Below are positions 33,096 through 42,016 of a stretch of 64,000 nucleotides of DNA, piece by piece (positions within the stretch are counted from its first letter, which is position 1; each line of letters starts with the position of its first letter). The position numbers and the translations under genes are program-made. The DNA comes from Phyllobacterium myrsinacearum (GTDB taxonomy: Bacteria > Pseudomonadota > Alphaproteobacteria > Rhizobiales > Rhizobiaceae): positions 744,001-808,000 of the forward strand of contig NZ_PVBT01000001.1 in the NCBI RefSeq assembly GCF_002980555.1, written 5' to 3'. The notes under the pieces are model-generated. The model made no database searches. It was given only the letters and a program-made list of their open reading frames with translations, and was not told the origin of the DNA.

Positions 33096-34973
33096 CTAAT
33101 GCACAAAGCCCATATAGCGCGGCAGCGACAATGTGATATCCGGAATGAAGGCGATCAGCAGCAGACACACGAACAGGATCGCCAGATATTTGGCGATAGG
33201 CTTGACCGTTGCCTCCAGGGACACGCCGCCCACCGCACAACTCGTGTAAAGCCCGAGCCCCAATGGCGGCGCGAACAGGCCAAGCCCCATCGCGACGATG
33301 AGCACGATGCCGTAGTGCAGGGGATGGATGCCAAAGCTCTGCGCCACCGGAATGAGCAGCGGGCCGAAGATGATGAGCGCCGGAGCGCCTTCCAGTGCGG
33401 CACCCATGACGATGAGGATCAGGATGGAGGCGATGGTGAACGCCCAGGAGCCTGCGCCGTGGCTGAGATTGATCATGGCTTCCGCCAGCATGTGCGGCAC
33501 CTGGTCGATGGTCAGCGAGAAGGCAACGGTCTGGGAGGCTGCGACCACGAAGAGGATCATACCGGCAAGCGTCGCGGAGCGGATGAACAGGTGTACCGTG
33601 CTGCGCCATGTCAGCTCCCGGAACACGAGGCGTCCGACCAGGAGCGCATAGGCCACGGCGAAGGCGCCGATTTCGGTGGCGGTGGCAAAGCCGGAGCGAT
33701 AGCCGCCGAAAATGATCACAATGACGCCAAGGCTGACCGCACTGCTCCACATGAGATTGTTCAGGCTGCGCCCCGAGGTTTCGACCGGGGCAGGCGGCGC
33801 TTTCTTGGAGAAGATGACGACGCCAAGGATGAGGGCTCCGGCCATCAGGATCGCCGGATAAATGCCAGCGGCAAACAGGCCGCCGATGGACAGGTTGGCC
33901 ACATAGCCGAGAATGATGAGGTTGATGCAGGGCGGGATGGTTTCCGCCATGACGGCACTGGCCGCCAGAAGGGCCACGCCTTCGGAGGGATCATGGCCCG
34001 AGCGGCGCATGGCCGGGATCATGACCGTACCGACAGCCGTCACATCCGCAAGTTTCGAGCCGGAAATGCCTGAGAACAGCACCATGCTGAGAATGGTGAC
34101 GATGTTGAGCCCGCCCTTGCGCTCGCCCACACCCCGGCGCAGCAATTCAATCAGCCGCACCGACATGCCATTCACCTCCATGGCAAGGCCGGTCAGGACA
34201 AAGAACGGTACGGCAAGCAGCACAAAATTGTCGATACCGCTGGAGGCCTGCTGGGCAAAGACCGCAAATGGAATGAAACCATCGCCGAGAATGTAGAGCA
34301 GGGCACCGACACACAGCGAAAAGGCGATGGGAATGCCGCTGGACAGGCAAATGGCAAACCCGCCGAGCATCAGAACCAGCGGGCTGGGTGCATGATCCGG
34401 CAGAAGCGTTGTCCAGAGCGTCACCGCACCAGCCAGAACAAGAAGCCCGGCCAGGCCCATCGCAATGTCTGTCTTGGGATAGGCCAGCAGCCGTGCCGCG
34501 GTGAAAATGGCCATGCAGAAGCCGCCGGCAACGAGCGGATACATGAAGAGATTTTGCGGCAGGCCGGTCGAAGTCACCTGCGTGGAGGCAGACTCGCAAT
34601 ACTCGATGGCGAAGACCGCCACGGCGAGTGTCACGCCGAGTTCGATCCACAGGCCCGCCGCTTCCACGCGGGATGCATGGTGCGGCGCCAGCTTGTCCCG
34701 CAGGATACGGATACCGACATGATTGCCCTTGGCGACCGCTGCAGCGCCGCCCAGAAAGGCGACGGCGATGAGCAGCATGCGTGCGACTTCATCGGCCCAC
34801 AAAATGGTGTCGTTGAAGGCGAAGCGCCAGAGGACGGCGATGATGACCAGGGCGAGATCGGCGGCCAGGGCGATGGCGGCCAGGATCTCGACGGTGCGCA
34901 GGAGAGCGCCGACAAACGGCGCGCCCCTGACGGCGGGTGCATGGGCGGTGGGCAAGGCAGCCTCGACGGACAT
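33096..34973 (-). CDS. TRAP transporter permease, fused DctQ-DctM
   Basis: The 625-residue membrane protein joins the small (DctQ, about 1-185) and large (DctM, about 200-625) TRAP subunits. The DctQ part shows TVEILAAIALAADLALVIIAV and VGIRILRDKLAPHHAS. The DctM part shows FVLTGLAMEVNGMSVRLIEL, SGSKLADVTAVGTVMIPAM and GLGLFAPPLGLGLY. TRAP systems import organic acids with sodium. The binding protein gene lies eight bases upstream on the same strand, so the operon is DctP then DctQM. The divergent GntR gene is a likely regulator. Substrate unknown; a dicarboxylate or sugar acid is typical. Confidence 0.94.
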   Translation of the reverse strand: MSVEAALPTAHAPAVRGAPFVGALLRTVEILAAIALAADLALVIIAVLWRFAFNDTILWADEVARMLLIAVAFLGGAAAVAKGNHVGIRILRDKLAPHHASRVEAAGLWIELGVTLAVAVFAIEYCESASTQVTSTGLPQNLFMYPLVAGGFCMAIFTAARLLAYPKTDIAMGLAGLLVLAGAVTLWTTLLPDHAPSPLVLMLGGFAICLSSGIPIAFSLCVGALLYILGDGFIPFAVFAQQASSGIDNFVLLAVPFFVLTGLAMEVNGMSVRLIELLRRGVGERKGGLNIVTILSMVLFSGISGSKLADVTAVGTVMIPAMRRSGHDPSEGVALLAASAVMAETIPPCINLIILGYVANLSIGGLFAAGIYPAILMAGALILGVVIFSKKAPPAPVETSGRSLNNLMWSSAVSLGVIVIIFGGYRSGFATATEIGAFAVAYALLVGRLVFRELTWRSTVHLFIRSATLAGMILFVVAASQTVAFSLTIDQVPHMLAEAMINLSHGAGSWAFTIASILILIVMGAALEGAPALIIFGPLLIPVAQSFGIHPLHYGIVLIVAMGLGLFAPPLGLGLYTSCAVGGVSLEATVKPIAKYLAILFVCLLLIAFIPDITLSLPRYMGFVH

Positions 34974-34981
34974 GGGCGACC

Positions 34982-35995
34982 TCAGGCCTTGGTGATGGAT
35001 TCAAGCACGGGCTTGGTGCTTGGATAGGTCCTGGCGAACTCATCCCAGAGCGGCAGGACAAGCTGCTTGAAGGCGGCGCGATCGACCTCGTGCGTCGTCA
35101 CGCCATTGCTGCGCAGTTTTGCCAGCGCGCTGGCTTCGATCTCGTTTGCCTTGCTGCGCTGGAAGGCGGAGGCTTCCGCCGCCGCCTCGCGGAAAGCGGG
35201 CAGATGTTCCGCCGGTATTTTGGACAGGGCACGCCTGCCGATGACGATGGTCTGCGGATTGCAGATATGCTGGGTGAGGGAAATGTGCTTGGCCACCTCA
35301 TAGCACTTCAGTGCCAGGACGGTCGGGGCATCGTGCTCCAGCCCGTCAATGACGCCCGTCTGCAGGGCGGTGTAGACTTCGCCCAGTGACATCGGCGTGG
35401 GCGATGCCCCCATCGCCTTCAGCGTGGCGACGAAATTGGCAACCGGCAGGACGCGAATCTTCTGTCCCTTGAGCAGTTCCGGCGTGTTGGCAGGCTGGCG
35501 CGCCGTTACGTTGCGCCCGCCGAGACTATAGGCCCAGCTGACAACCTCCACGCCAATCTTGTCGGCAAAAATGCCGTTCAGCACCTTGCCCGCGCTGCCA
35601 TCGAGCACCGGTCCGGCCGCATCCATCGAATTGAAGAGATAGCCGAGATCGAGAACACCGATTTCCGGCGCGAGCGTGCCCCAGATGGAGGAGCCGGAGA
35701 TCATCATGTCGACAATGCCGAGCTTCACCTGGCCGACAATGTCGGCTTCCTTGCCAAGCTGATTGTCAGGGAAATATTTGATCTCGACAGCATCGCCGGC
35801 CTTGTTTTTCAGGCTGCTCTGGAAGCGGTCATACCACAGCCAATGCGCCGAGTTCGGATCGGCGGGCAGGGATGACGACATGCGCAGGGTCACCGGGGCG
35901 GCTTCGGCGCGCGTCGCGCGGCCGAGAATGGCAAATGTACCGGCACCGGCAAGGCCAAGGCCGAATGCACGGCGTGTCAGGCGAAAATCCTTCAT
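34982..35995 (-). CDS. TRAP transporter substrate-binding protein (DctP type)
   Basis: The 337-residue protein has a twin-arginine-like signal (LTRRAFGLGLAGAGTFAILG), so Tat export is possible. The mature DctP fold is shown by LRMSSSLPADPNSAHWLWYD, VEIKYFPDNQLGKEADIVGQ, GQKIRVLPVANFVATLKAMG and GVIDGLEHDAPTVLALK. In the family the Arg in the IRV motif holds the substrate carboxylate; Arg is present here. It is the first gene of the TRAP operon, with a 330-base region to the divergent GntR gene. ATG at 35995 has GGAGAGACT upstream. Confidence 0.94.
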   Translation of the reverse strand: MKDFRLTRRAFGLGLAGAGTFAILGRATRAEAAPVTLRMSSSLPADPNSAHWLWYDRFQSSLKNKAGDAVEIKYFPDNQLGKEADIVGQVKLGIVDMMISGSSIWGTLAPEIGVLDLGYLFNSMDAAGPVLDGSAGKVLNGIFADKIGVEVVSWAYSLGGRNVTARQPANTPELLKGQKIRVLPVANFVATLKAMGASPTPMSLGEVYTALQTGVIDGLEHDAPTVLALKCYEVAKHISLTQHICNPQTIVIGRRALSKIPAEHLPAFREAAAEASAFQRSKANEIEASALAKLRSNGVTTHEVDRAAFKQLVLPLWDEFARTYPSTKPVLESITKA

Positions 35996-36324
35996 AGTCT
36001 CTCCTCCACATCGGCCACTCCCCGTGGCCTTGATTGTTCCCGACGCCAGACATGATCGGCGTCACCCCATGCTGCCGTTCTTGCTCAGGACGGCTTCGGA
36101 CACGGTCGCGGACTCCTCAATCCACCCGCCGTGGTGCTGGCTCTATGCACGCTTTGCTTGGTTCAGGCGGATTCCTGTGCGAAACAGCATGGGTGCCTTG
36201 TCTATCCGGCACCGGATTCTGGTTCACAAACAGGCCGTCGCTTGACCGCGGCTGGCACGGCATATACTAGTATGGTAGTATGATATGGTAATCGATGCAA
36301 TGCAAGCGGATTGGAGGAACAGGT
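35996..36324. other. Divergent control region of the TRAP operon and GntR gene
   Basis: No credible gene is present in 329 bases. The part near the GntR gene has an inverted repeat TACTA-GTATGG-TAGTA (36265-36280) containing the palindrome ATACTAGTAT (36264-36273). TAGTATG also occurs twice in a row. GntR proteins of the FadR branch bind sites of this size, so it is a candidate operator for self-control and for the TRAP operon. The TTG start of the GntR gene is set by GGAGGA at 36313-36318. Confidence 0.5.
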
Positions 36325-36999
36325 TTGACGATTGATCTCAGCCGTGGTGGCTCAACGGCGCACCGGCTCGAAAAGGAGCTGCTCAGGGCCATTGTTTCGC
36401 TGGAATTATATCCGGGCGTGCGCTTGTCGGAGCAGGAGATTGCCGAGCGCTACGGCGTGTCGCGCCAGCCCGTGCGCGAAGCTCTGATCGCGCTCAGCAA
36501 ACAGCAGTTTGTCGAAGTGCTGCCGCAGCGGGGCACGATGGTGGTCAAGATTTCCCTTGCCAAGATGCGGGAGGCGCGGTTTCTGCGCGAGGTCATCGAA
36601 AGCGCCGTCGTGCGCCGGGCCTGTGAAGCGTTTGACCCGGCAAGCCGGGAAAAGATCGACGAGGCGCTTGAAGCGCAGGCGCGTGCCGCCGCCCGCACCG
36701 ACCACAGCGCTTTCCAGAGATTTGACGAGCAGTTCCACATTGCGCTTGCGGAAGGCGCAGGCTGTCCGATGGCATGGTCGGTCGTCGGCAACCTCAAGGC
36801 CCATATGGATCGGGCCTGCCAGCTTACCCTGTTGAATGCGGCGGCCATGCAGCTGCTCATCCAGCAGCATCAGGCAATCGTCAGCGCCATCGATGCGGCC
36901 GATCCCGACGCGGCGGAGGCGGCGATGCGCCACCACCTCACCGAAATATTGCGCGCCCTGCCGGAGGTGGAGAAAAACCACCCGGATCTGTTCGAATAG
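36325..36999 (+). CDS. GntR/FadR-type regulator, probable regulator of the TRAP operon
   Basis: The 224-residue protein has a GntR winged helix (LSEQEIAERYGVSRQPVREAL, FVEVLPQRGTMVVKI) and a C-terminal FCD domain whose metal ligands appear in FQRFDEQFHIALAEGAG and QQHQAIVSAI...RHHLTEI (Asp and three His). The start is TTG at 36325, six bases after GGAGGA; an ATG at 36295 has no such site. The gene is divergent from the TRAP operon and 3 bases from the convergent MFS stop. FCD domains bind organic acids through a metal, which fits a TRAP substrate. Assignment of target is by position. Confidence 0.92.
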   Translation: MTIDLSRGGSTAHRLEKELLRAIVSLELYPGVRLSEQEIAERYGVSRQPVREALIALSKQQFVEVLPQRGTMVVKISLAKMREARFLREVIESAVVRRACEAFDPASREKIDEALEAQARAAARTDHSAFQRFDEQFHIALAEGAGCPMAWSVVGNLKAHMDRACQLTLLNAAAMQLLIQQHQAIVSAIDAADPDAAEAAMRHHLTEILRALPEVEKNHPDLFE

Positions 37000-37002
37000 A
37001 GG

Positions 37003-38295
37003 TCAGCGCACCGCATCGTGCCGGCTGGATTTCAGTTCCCGGCCGAGAAACAGAACGATGATGGCTGCCGCCGCAAGGCAGCAGGCAAGCACGCCCATGC
37101 CGATCTGGAAACTGCCGGTGCTCTGTTTGATCCAGCCGACGAGATAGGGACCGGCGAACCCTCCGAGATTGCCGACGGAATTGATCAGCGCAATGCCACC
37201 GGCTGCCGCCGTTCCCTGCAGAAAGACCGGCGGCATGGCCCAGAAGGGGCCGAGGCTCGCATAAATGCCGACGGAGGCAACGCCGAGACAGAAAAGCGCC
37301 ACCAGATTGGACTGGAGATAGACGCTGCCGATGAAGCCGATGGCGCTGACCGCCGCGGCAATGGCGACATGCCAGACCCGCTCGCCGCTTTTGTCGCTGT
37401 GCCTGCCCCAGAGCAGCATGGCGATGGCGCTGACGAGATAAGGCAAGGCCGTGATGAAGCCGACCTGCGTGTTGGAAAAACCCATCGCCTTGATCATTTG
37501 CGGCAGCCACAGGCCAATGCCGTAAAGCCCGATGACGATGCCGAAATAGACAAGGCCGAGGAGCAATACCCGCCTGTCAACCAAAGCGGGCCAGAGCCTG
37601 TGCTGGGTGCGGCCGGGATGGGCGAGGTGGTCCTTGTCCAGTCTCTCCTGGACGATGCGCCGTTCGGTCAGCGTCAGCCAGGGCGCCTGCGCGGGGCCAT
37701 TGGGCAACAGGCGCAGCACCGCAAGGCCGAGCAGGCAGGATGGGATGCCCTCGATGATGAACAGCCACTGCCAGCCTTTCAGCCCCCAGGCGTGATCGAT
37801 CCCGATGATCAGGCTGGAAAGCGGTGCGCCGACGGCACTTGCCAGCGGCACCGCTGCCATGAACAGGCCGATGAATTTCGCCCGCTGCGCCGCCGGAAAC
37901 CAGTATGTGAGGTAAAGGATCATGCCGGGAAGAAACCCCGCCTCGGCGAGGCCAAGCAGAAAGCGCAGGATAAAGAAACTCCATGGCCCCTGCACAAAGG
38001 CCATGGCGGCGGAGACAAGCCCCCAGGTAATCATGATCCGGGCGATCCAAAGCCGCGCGCCGACCTTTTCGAGAATGACGTTGCTGGGCACTTCGAACAG
38101 GAAATAGCCGAGAAAGAAAATACCCGCGCCCCATCCGTAGACATAGGGCGTCAGGCCGACATCGTCGTTCATGGTGAGGGCAGCAAAGCTGATATTCACC
38201 CGGTCGAGAAATGCGACGAGATAGAGCACCATCATGAAAGGAATGATGCGCAGGCTTATTTTTCGGTATGGATCTACCGTTTCGTTCAGTGACAT
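37003..38295 (-). CDS. MFS transporter, anion:cation symporter (ACS) family
   Basis: The 430-residue protein has twelve probable membrane segments and the ACS-family opening LVAFLDRVNISFAALTMNDD, with RYFGLAEAGFLPGM-like segment FLLGLAEAGFLPGMILYLTYWFP. ACS members import tartrate, phthalate, glucarate or other organic anions. The C-terminal half ends FLGRELKSSRHDAVR. The gene is convergent with the GntR gene and 42 bases downstream of the MscS-type gene on the same strand. Its substrate could overlap with that of the TRAP system, but this is only inferred from family. Confidence 0.92.
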   Translation of the reverse strand: MSLNETVDPYRKISLRIIPFMMVLYLVAFLDRVNISFAALTMNDDVGLTPYVYGWGAGIFFLGYFLFEVPSNVILEKVGARLWIARIMITWGLVSAAMAFVQGPWSFFILRFLLGLAEAGFLPGMILYLTYWFPAAQRAKFIGLFMAAVPLASAVGAPLSSLIIGIDHAWGLKGWQWLFIIEGIPSCLLGLAVLRLLPNGPAQAPWLTLTERRIVQERLDKDHLAHPGRTQHRLWPALVDRRVLLLGLVYFGIVIGLYGIGLWLPQMIKAMGFSNTQVGFITALPYLVSAIAMLLWGRHSDKSGERVWHVAIAAAVSAIGFIGSVYLQSNLVALFCLGVASVGIYASLGPFWAMPPVFLQGTAAAGGIALINSVGNLGGFAGPYLVGWIKQSTGSFQIGMGVLACCLAAAAIIVLFLGRELKSSRHDAVR

Positions 38296-38337
38296 GCGTG
38301 CCTCCCAACCCCACTGCCGTGATCTGCCGCTTCTTTG

Positions 38338-39573
38338 TCAGGCCAGATCGATTCCCTTGTTCTTGAATTCCTGCAGAATCATCTCATTGATATCAGAGAT
38401 GATCTCTATACGGCCATTGCTAGGATCACTGATCCAGAAGCGGGCCAGAAGCTTGATGCTCTTGTTTTCGATCGTTGCCGTAAAAATCCGGGGCGGCGGC
38501 TGTTTCAGGACGCGCGGCTGCTTTTGCACGGCATCGAGAAAGATGCGGCGCGCCGCATCCAGATCGGCGGAGGATGCCACCGCGACCGGGCATTCCAGCC
38601 GTATATTGCTGTCGGAGAGCGTCTCGTTGAAGATCGTGCTGCTGATCAGCGTGTCGTTGGATATCAGGACATCGAGTCCATCGGTGGTATGGATCGTTGT
38701 GTAGCGGATGGTCATCTCCGTGACCTTGCCCGAAATGCGGTCGGTAACCAGATTGTCGCCGACCCGGACCGAACGTTCAAACAGCAGGATGAGCCCGCTG
38801 ATATAGCTGGCGGCAAGCTTCTGGAAGCCAAGGCCAAGACCAATGCCGAGCGCGCCGCCAAAGGCGGCAAGGGCGGTCAGATTGATCCCGGCCAATGAAA
38901 TGATCAGCAGGGCCGCAACCACCCACATCGTTACCGAGATGATACGGTCGAGAGCAAGCGCAAGATTGGGCTGCAGGCCGCTCCTGCGGTGGAGATAACG
39001 CTGCACCGTTTCGGAAATCCAGATCGTGACAATCAGGATGATGGCGCCCAGAAACAGGATGTTGAAGATCGCCTGCGCACTGATTCTGGAGTCGCCGATG
39101 GGGATTTCCGCCTCGAAGAAACCCTTGATCGCCGGATTCCATTGCCCGAAGAGATAAACGAACAGTGCAAACCAGAATAGAACGGACCCGACGCGCAGGA
39201 TGGAGCGAAACGGGTCATGCGGTTTGAAAAGAAGTTCGACGACCGCGCCGACAACCCGGACGACAAGAAAGGAACCAAGCGCGCCGCCCATCACGAACAC
39301 CAGCGTGTTGGCCAGTGTTCCCCTGAATATCTGCATCAGCGCGAGGATGAAGATGATGGTCAGAACAACAGTCGAGAGATAATCGATGAGAATGCGGATG
39401 CGCGATCTGATCGGCCATTTCCGTTTCAGCCGCCGGGTGATCAATGCTGCGACGATGATTGATCCGGCAAGGGCGGCAATCGACGCAAAGGCCACGCGCG
39501 GTGATTGCTGAAACAGGGAGAACGCGCCGGTGGCGAGTGCCTCGATCGCATCGGCATCTTCTTTGTCCATCAC
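38338..39573 (-). CDS. Mechanosensitive ion channel, MscS family
   Basis: The 411-residue protein has five or so membrane segments, then the MscS core. The pore helix is ALAAFGGALGIGLGLGFQKLAASYISGL, with the Gly/Ala packing pattern of TM3. The beta domain begins LFERSVRVGDNLVT and shows KVTEMTIRYTTIHTTDGLDVLISN. MscS channels open on membrane stretch and release solutes during osmotic downshock. The N-terminal extension of about 170 residues makes it larger than E. coli MscS (286). It lies upstream of the MFS gene on the same strand, perhaps in one transcript. Confidence 0.93.
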   Translation of the reverse strand: MMDKEDADAIEALATGAFSLFQQSPRVAFASIAALAGSIIVAALITRRLKRKWPIRSRIRILIDYLSTVVLTIIFILALMQIFRGTLANTLVFVMGGALGSFLVVRVVGAVVELLFKPHDPFRSILRVGSVLFWFALFVYLFGQWNPAIKGFFEAEIPIGDSRISAQAIFNILFLGAIILIVTIWISETVQRYLHRRSGLQPNLALALDRIISVTMWVVAALLIISLAGINLTALAAFGGALGIGLGLGFQKLAASYISGLILLFERSVRVGDNLVTDRISGKVTEMTIRYTTIHTTDGLDVLISNDTLISSTIFNETLSDSNIRLECPVAVASSADLDAARRIFLDAVQKQPRVLKQPPPRIFTATIENKSIKLLARFWISDPSNGRIEIISDINEMILQEFKNKGIDLA

Positions 39574-39812
39574 GCCCCCGACTGTTCAAAGCTGCGATAC
39601 ACGCAGCGCATGAACGATATGCTTGCTGCAATATCTTGTGACATAAATTGCGGCGCAAAAACAGATCGGCCGCTGACATCGGCACCTCAGGCGCGTCATG
39701 GTTGCAAACACAGATTTTGGTGCCATTTTGCGCCGGAAATTAGCATGGCGGGCGTTGCGGGCAAGCGCTGCAATTGTGTATCGGTGGTTTTGCCAATGAA
39801 AGGAAATTCAAA

Positions 39813-40484
39813 TTGTCTCCAACCACTTCCGCCGTTTTCAGCAAGCCGTTTGCGGCATTGCTTTTCGACATGGATGGCACGATCCTCAATTCGCTGGCTT
39901 CCGCCGAGCGCATATGGGGCAACTGGGCGCGCCGCAAGGGCCTTGATGTCGAAACCTTCCTGCCCACCATGCACGGCGTCCGCGGTGTCGATACGATCCG
40001 CCGCCTGGCTCTGCCGGGGGTGGATCCGGAAACGGAAGCAGCGGAGATCGAGCGGGAGGAAATCGACGATGTCGAAGGCATTGTCGCGATTGACGGGGCG
40101 GTGGCCTTTCTGAACGCCCTGCCGCCGCAGAGCTGGGCGATCGTGACATCAGCCCCCCTTGCGCTGGCGCTGCGGCGGCTGGAAGCTGCGGGTATTCCTG
40201 TTCCCCGAACGATGGTGACGGCCGAGGATGTCTCGATCGGAAAACCGAATCCGGAATGCTATCTGCTCGGTGCCGAAAAACTCGGCGTGGATATTGCGGA
40301 CTGCCTGGTTTTTGAAGATGCGCCGGCGGGCATTCAAGCCGGTGAGGCGGCCGGTGCCGAGGTCATCGTAGTGACGGCGACGCAGGTGCACGCGATTGCC
40401 ACCGCTCACCCGGCAATCGCCAGCTACGACGCCATTGCCGCCCATGTCGGCAAGGACGGGAAAATCTCCATCGTCAGCCGGTAG
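39813..40484 (+). CDS. HAD-superfamily sugar phosphatase
   Basis: The 223-residue protein is a HAD subfamily IA phosphatase. Motif I is LLFDMDGTILNS with Asp19 and Asp21, motif II is IVTSAP, motif III is the Lys in SIGKPNPECY and motif IV is LVFEDAPAGIQAG. It resembles glycerol-3-phosphate, sorbitol-6-phosphate and 2-deoxyglucose-6-phosphate phosphatases. The start is TTG at 39813, seven bases after AGGAAA; an in-frame TGTATC-start at 39774 would overlap the ribosome binding site. It is convergent with matB, five bases away. Substrate unknown. Confidence 0.9.
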   Translation: MSPTTSAVFSKPFAALLFDMDGTILNSLASAERIWGNWARRKGLDVETFLPTMHGVRGVDTIRRLALPGVDPETEAAEIEREEIDDVEGIVAIDGAVAFLNALPPQSWAIVTSAPLALALRRLEAAGIPVPRTMVTAEDVSIGKPNPECYLLGAEKLGVDIADCLVFEDAPAGIQAGEAAGAEVIVVTATQVHAIATAHPAIASYDAIAAHVGKDGKISIVSR

Positions 40485-40489
40485 GGCGT

Positions 40490-42016
40490 TCAGGCGTTCA
40501 CCTGGCTCGCATAGAGATTGCCATATTGCTCGCGCAGCACGTTCTTCTGCACCTTACCCATGGTGTTGCGCGGCAGGTCATCGACGAAAATGATACGTTT
40601 GGGCTGCTTGTAGCGCGCCAGGCGGTCCTGCAGCGCGTCGAGAATGGCTTTCTCATCGATATCGGCGCCGGATTGCCTGACCACGACGGCGGTCACGCCC
40701 TCGCCGAAATCCGGATGGGCAACACCGATCACGGCGCTTTCCATGACGCCCGGCAGTTGATCGATTTCGGTTTCCACTTCCTTGGGATAGATGTTGTAGC
40801 CGCCCGATATCACCAGATCCTTGCTGCGGCCGACAATGTGCACATAGCCACCCGCATCGATCTTGCCGAGATCGCCGGTGATGAAGAAGCCGTCATCGCG
40901 GAACTCCGCCTTGGTCTTCTCCGGCATGCGCCAGTACCCCTTGAACACATTCGGCCCCTTGACCTCGATCATGCCGGTTGCATCGGCCGGGAGCATCGCG
41001 CCGGTTTCCGGATGGGTGACCCGCACGGCAACACCCGGAAGCGGAAAGCCGACCGTTCCGGCAATCCGCTCGCCATCATAGGGATTGGAGGTGTTCATAT
41101 TGGTTTCGGTCATGCCGTACCGCTCCAGAATGGCATGGCCGGTACGCTCCTGGAATGCCCGGTGCGTATCGGCAAGCAGAGGCGCCGAGCCGGAGATGAA
41201 CAGCCGCATTCCCCTGGCGGCATCACGGGTCAATCCCTCATTCTGCAAAAGCCTGACATAAAAGGTGGGAACGCCCATCATGGTGGTCGCGCGCGGCATC
41301 AGCGACAGGATTTCCGCCGGGTCGAATTTTGGCAAGAGGAACATCGATGCGCCGGACATCAGGATGACGTTGGTGGCGACGAAAAGCCCGTGGGTGTGAA
41401 AGATCGGCAGGGCGTGGATCAGCCGGTCATCGGCTGTGAACTGCCAGCAGGCCCGCAATGTCAGGGCATTCGACAGGAGATTGTCATGGGTCAGCATTGC
41501 GCCCTTGGAACGTCCGGTTGTGCCCGATGTGTAGAGAATGGCGGCGAGATCATCTGCCGCTCTCGCAATATCGGGAAAATCCGGCGATTGATCTCTTGAA
41601 ATATCCATGAGCGAGCCGCAGCCGTGGTCATCGAGCGTCTCAACCGACGCACCATGGTTCGATGCCACAGCCTTGATGCCATCGGCTGCCTGCGGTGTTG
41701 CCACGACGAGACGCGGTTCGGCGTCACCGATGAAATAGTCAAGTTCAGCCAGGGTGTAGGCGGTGTTCAGCGGCAGATAGACCGCTCCGCTGCGGATGCA
41801 GGCGAGATAAAGCATCAATGCTTCTGCGCTTTTTTCCACCTGAACGGCCACCCTGTCGCCGGGGACAACGCCGAGGCCGCGCAGGGCGCCCGCCATCCGG
41901 CCGGAGCAGCGCAGCATGGCGCCATAGGTCCAGCTGCGTCCGTCGCCTGTTTCAATGAACACGGCATTGCCGGCGGGAATGGCATCCCGGATGGCGTCGG
42001 ACAGATGATTGCTCAT
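40490..42016 (-). CDS. matB: Malonyl-CoA synthetase
   Basis: The 508-residue protein is an ANL-superfamily acyl-CoA synthetase with the P-loop AILYTSGTTGRSKGAMLTH near residues 158-176, the adenylate motif RYGMTETNMNTSNPYDGER and the hinge YVHIVGRSKDLVISGGYNIY. The RYGMTET and MMGVPTFYVRLL blocks are characteristic of malonyl-CoA synthetases, which make malonyl-CoA from malonate, ATP and CoA. The gene overlaps malonyl-CoA decarboxylase by ATGA, which supports the matB role: malonate to malonyl-CoA to acetyl-CoA. The usual carrier matC is not next to it. Confidence 0.92.
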   Translation of the reverse strand: MSNHLSDAIRDAIPAGNAVFIETGDGRSWTYGAMLRCSGRMAGALRGLGVVPGDRVAVQVEKSAEALMLYLACIRSGAVYLPLNTAYTLAELDYFIGDAEPRLVVATPQAADGIKAVASNHGASVETLDDHGCGSLMDISRDQSPDFPDIARAADDLAAILYTSGTTGRSKGAMLTHDNLLSNALTLRACWQFTADDRLIHALPIFHTHGLFVATNVILMSGASMFLLPKFDPAEILSLMPRATTMMGVPTFYVRLLQNEGLTRDAARGMRLFISGSAPLLADTHRAFQERTGHAILERYGMTETNMNTSNPYDGERIAGTVGFPLPGVAVRVTHPETGAMLPADATGMIEVKGPNVFKGYWRMPEKTKAEFRDDGFFITGDLGKIDAGGYVHIVGRSKDLVISGGYNIYPKEVETEIDQLPGVMESAVIGVAHPDFGEGVTAVVVRQSGADIDEKAILDALQDRLARYKQPKRIIFVDDLPRNTMGKVQKNVLREQYGNLYASQVNA

